Positions 62,348 to 64,000 of a stretch of 64,000 nucleotides of DNA are shown in pieces. Every line of letters starts with the position of its first letter. Positions within the stretch are counted from its first letter, which is position 1. This DNA comes from Gilvibacter sp. SZ-19 (GTDB lineage: Bacteria > Bacteroidota > Bacteroidia > Flavobacteriales > Flavobacteriaceae): assembly GCF_002163875.1 (NCBI RefSeq), contig NZ_CP019333.1:1866864-1930863 (forward strand). The letters run 5' to 3'. Both the position numbers and the translations under genes were made by a program. The notes below the pieces were generated by a model, which saw nothing but the letters and a program-made list of their open reading frames with translations, was not told the origin of the DNA and made no database searches.

Positions 62348-63397
62348 ATGAAAACCGAAGTAGACTATATCGTAGTTGGGCTGGGCTTGGCCGGGATCAA
62401 CTTTGTGGAGCTCTTGCAAAAGCAGGGCAAGTCCTTTGTGGTCTTTGACAGCGGTGAAAATTATTCCTCCTGGGTTTCTGGAGGTTTATATAACCCTGTG
62501 ATCTTAAAACGGCTTACACTTTCTTGGAATGCTGCGGAGCAGTTAGACCGGGCTTTGCCGGTTTACTGTGAAATAGAAGCGCGATTGGGTAAGACCTTTG
62601 ATCATAAATTGCCCGTACATAAAAAGTTTCAGTCCTATGAAGATCTGAACAATTGGACAATTGCCACCGACAAACCTCATTTAAAACCCTATTTGAATCC
62701 TACTCCTATTAGCAATGCACCAAAAGGGGTCAAGGTTCCTTTTGGAATGGGACAGGTATTGAACACCGGGAAGGTGGATACTGCTGCACTCATGCAAGCT
62801 TATGCAGAGAATTTGCGCGAGCGGGGTTTGCTAATCAGTGAACGCCTCGATTACAACCAGCTCGATCTGACTACAGGCGTTGGCTACAAGAATATCCAGG
62901 CAAAGAAGATTGTTTTTGCAGAAGGATTTGGCTTAAAGCAGAACCCTTATTTCGACTCTTCTAAATTAAAAGGTAACAAAGGGGAATTGCTTATCGTTGA
63001 TGTGCCGGATCTCAAACTTGATTTTGTCTTAAAGACCGATGTTTTCATCATCCCCTTGGGTGGTACTCGATTCTCTGTTGGGGCTACTTACAATTGGCAG
63101 GATAAAACCCTGGACCCAACCGACGAAGGCAAAGAAAAGTTGCTTAAGGCCTTAGAAAAACTCATCGAACTAGAATATACGGTTGTAGAACATCGTGTTG
63201 GGATAAGACCCACAACTGCAGATCGCCGTCCGCTAGTGGGTGTGCATCCGGAGTATACACAAATAGCTATGCTTAACGGTTTGGGTACGCGCGGAATTAT
63301 GATTGGACCAACGGTTGCGCATCAGTTATATGAGCATCTGGAGCACGATCAGCCCTTACCAGAAGAAATAGATATTAAGCGTTTTTATCGTAATTGA
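62348..63397 (+). CDS. FAD-dependent (DAO-type) oxidoreductase
   Basis: A 349-aa flavoprotein with an N-terminal FAD loop (YIVVGLGLAGINFVELL near 6-22) and a C-terminal DAO part (RVGIRPTTADRRPLVGVHPE, NGLGTRGIMIGPTVA). The ATG at 62348 (MKTEVDYIVVG) is chosen over 62309, which would put a hydrophobic stretch inside the terminator. Substrate unknown; it may be a D-amino-acid- or sarcosine-like oxidase. It overlaps the end of the DUF983 gene by 23 bp. Confidence 0.85.
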   Translation: MKTEVDYIVVGLGLAGINFVELLQKQGKSFVVFDSGENYSSWVSGGLYNPVILKRLTLSWNAAEQLDRALPVYCEIEARLGKTFDHKLPVHKKFQSYEDLNNWTIATDKPHLKPYLNPTPISNAPKGVKVPFGMGQVLNTGKVDTAALMQAYAENLRERGLLISERLDYNQLDLTTGVGYKNIQAKKIVFAEGFGLKQNPYFDSSKLKGNKGELLIVDVPDLKLDFVLKTDVFIIPLGGTRFSVGATYNWQDKTLDPTDEGKEKLLKALEKLIELEYTVVEHRVGIRPTTADRRPLVGVHPEYTQIAMLNGLGTRGIMIGPTVAHQLYEHLEHDQPLPEEIDIKRFYRN

Positions 63398-63746
63398 AAA
63401 AGAAGTTGATCCAGATGTTTCTGGACAAGCGCAGAATAACAGGCAAGCCTAGTACCAAAACAGCCACAATTGCCAAGAAAGACTGCAAGCGATCCATCCC
63501 TAAGAAAACATAGGTTATGATAAAGGTGGCAACTGCAAAGGCAACGCCTACGCCATAACTGACATACATGGCTCCGTAAAAGAAAGAGGGTTCTATCTTG
63601 TATTTGGTGTTGCAATGGGAGCAGCGTTCGTTCATTTCCAAGGTCTTACCCGGAGCGTATAACTTACTGCTGCTATACATGCTTTCCTTTTGACAGACCG
63701 GGCAAGTGCCGGTTAATATGCTGTAGAGTTTAGTGCCTTTTAACAT
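63375..63746 (-). CDS. DUF983 membrane protein
   Basis: A 123-aa protein with an N-terminal zinc-ribbon-like pair (CPVCQKESMY and CSHCNTKY) and two hydrophobic segments (about 55-75 and 83-105). The two CxxC pairs probably bind a metal. Function unknown; the family is common in Bacteroidota. It diverges from the ABC-F gene. Confidence 0.88.
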   Translation of the reverse strand: MLKGTKLYSILTGTCPVCQKESMYSSSKLYAPGKTLEMNERCSHCNTKYKIEPSFFYGAMYVSYGVGVAFAVATFIITYVFLGMDRLQSFLAIVAVLVLGLPVILRLSRNIWINFFFNYDKNA

Positions 63747-63803
63747 TGATGTCTGTAATTTTTTTAGCCCTGTAAAATTAAAGATATTTGCACTACCAAA
63801 AAT

Positions 63804-63817
63804 GTGACTTAAGTCAC
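63804..63817. promoter_or_regulatory. Perfect 14-bp palindrome in the DUF983-ABC-F gap
   Basis: GTGACTTAAGTCAC. It fits GTRAC-N4-GTYAC, the pattern of the sulfur-promoter sites. On the DUF983 side a near -7 box (TAATTTTA) is at 63773-63780, one base off the 36.5-bp geometry. Confidence 0.4.
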
Positions 63818-63823
63818 TCTTCT

Positions 63824-64000
63824 ATGTTAAACGTACACAACTTATCGGTTTCTTTTCAGGGCGAGGATCTCTTTAGCGAACTTACCTTTAAATTGGGTGG
63901 AGGAGACCGCGTAGGTCTTGTTGGAAAAAACGGTGCTGGGAAGTCTACTTTGCTGCGGATCTTGGCCCAAGAGCAAGAATACGATTCTGGGCAGATAGCC
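63824..64000 (+). CDS. ABC-F family ATPase, partial (runs off right edge)
   Basis: The first 59 codons of an ABC-F protein, a soluble twin-ATPase that acts on ribosomes. It starts MLNVHNLSVSFQGEDLF with no transmembrane part; Walker A GKNGAGKSTLL is at about 34-44. Which subfamily cannot be told from this stretch. Confidence 0.85.
   Translation, partial: MLNVHNLSVSFQGEDLFSELTFKLGGGDRVGLVGKNGAGKSTLLRILAQEQEYDSGQIA

Overview
The window looks like a chromosomal segment of a marine-type Flavobacteriaceae (Bacteroidota). The evidence is a complete gldKLMN cluster (type IX secretion and gliding), exosortase XrtF with its partner protein, a mevalonate-pathway HMG-CoA reductase, the mreBCD-mrdA-rodA and lptC/lptE neighbourhoods usual in flavobacteria, and promoters of the Bacteroidota type (TAnnTTTG at -7, little Shine-Dalgarno signal). 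No prophage, insertion sequence or CRISPR array was seen. The only RNA gene found is tRNA-Phe(GAA).

Left part (1-10455, all minus strand): an arsenosugar-type gene set (ArsM, purine nucleoside phosphorylase, TIGR04282-like glycosyltransferase, rhodanese, radical SAM ArsS, AhpD-like protein) lies next to a sulfide/persulfide set (two YeeE/YedE halves, a eukaryotic-type sulfide:quinone oxidoreductase, a persulfide dioxygenase-rhodanese fusion, a TauE/SafE exporter and a Crp/Fnr regulator). Three sulfur transcription units each carry a 14-bp palindrome GTRAC-N4-GTYAC whose centre is exactly 36.5 bp from the end of a perfect -7 box. This fits direct activation by the linked Crp/Fnr protein and is the strongest new observation here.

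Middle part: 10456-11175 is a gene-free stretch full of hairpins and 155-bp direct repeats downstream of tRNA-Phe. Then come coaX, an outer-membrane protein, a TPR protein, lptC, a CNNM/CorC protein and ppiD (plus); GHMP kinase and HMG-CoA reductase (minus); DPP IV, a POT transporter and a thioredoxin (plus); comEC, an NlpC/P60 lipoprotein and lpxB (minus); a tail-specific protease, an orphan peptide ABC permease and a DNA/RNA endonuclease (plus); and the cell-shape operon mreB-mreC-mreD-mrdA-rodA with purH upstream (minus).

Right part: a MacB-like permease, a free methionine sulfoxide reductase-like GAF protein, the XrtF pair followed by small lipoproteins, groES-groEL, a secG-TPR-lptE-sigma54 regulator-miaB group (minus), an LVIVD-repeat lipoprotein, topA, a degenerate ureohydrolase-like protein, gldK-gldL-gldM-gldN, a DAO-type oxidoreductase, DUF983, and the start of an ABC-F ATPase at the right edge.
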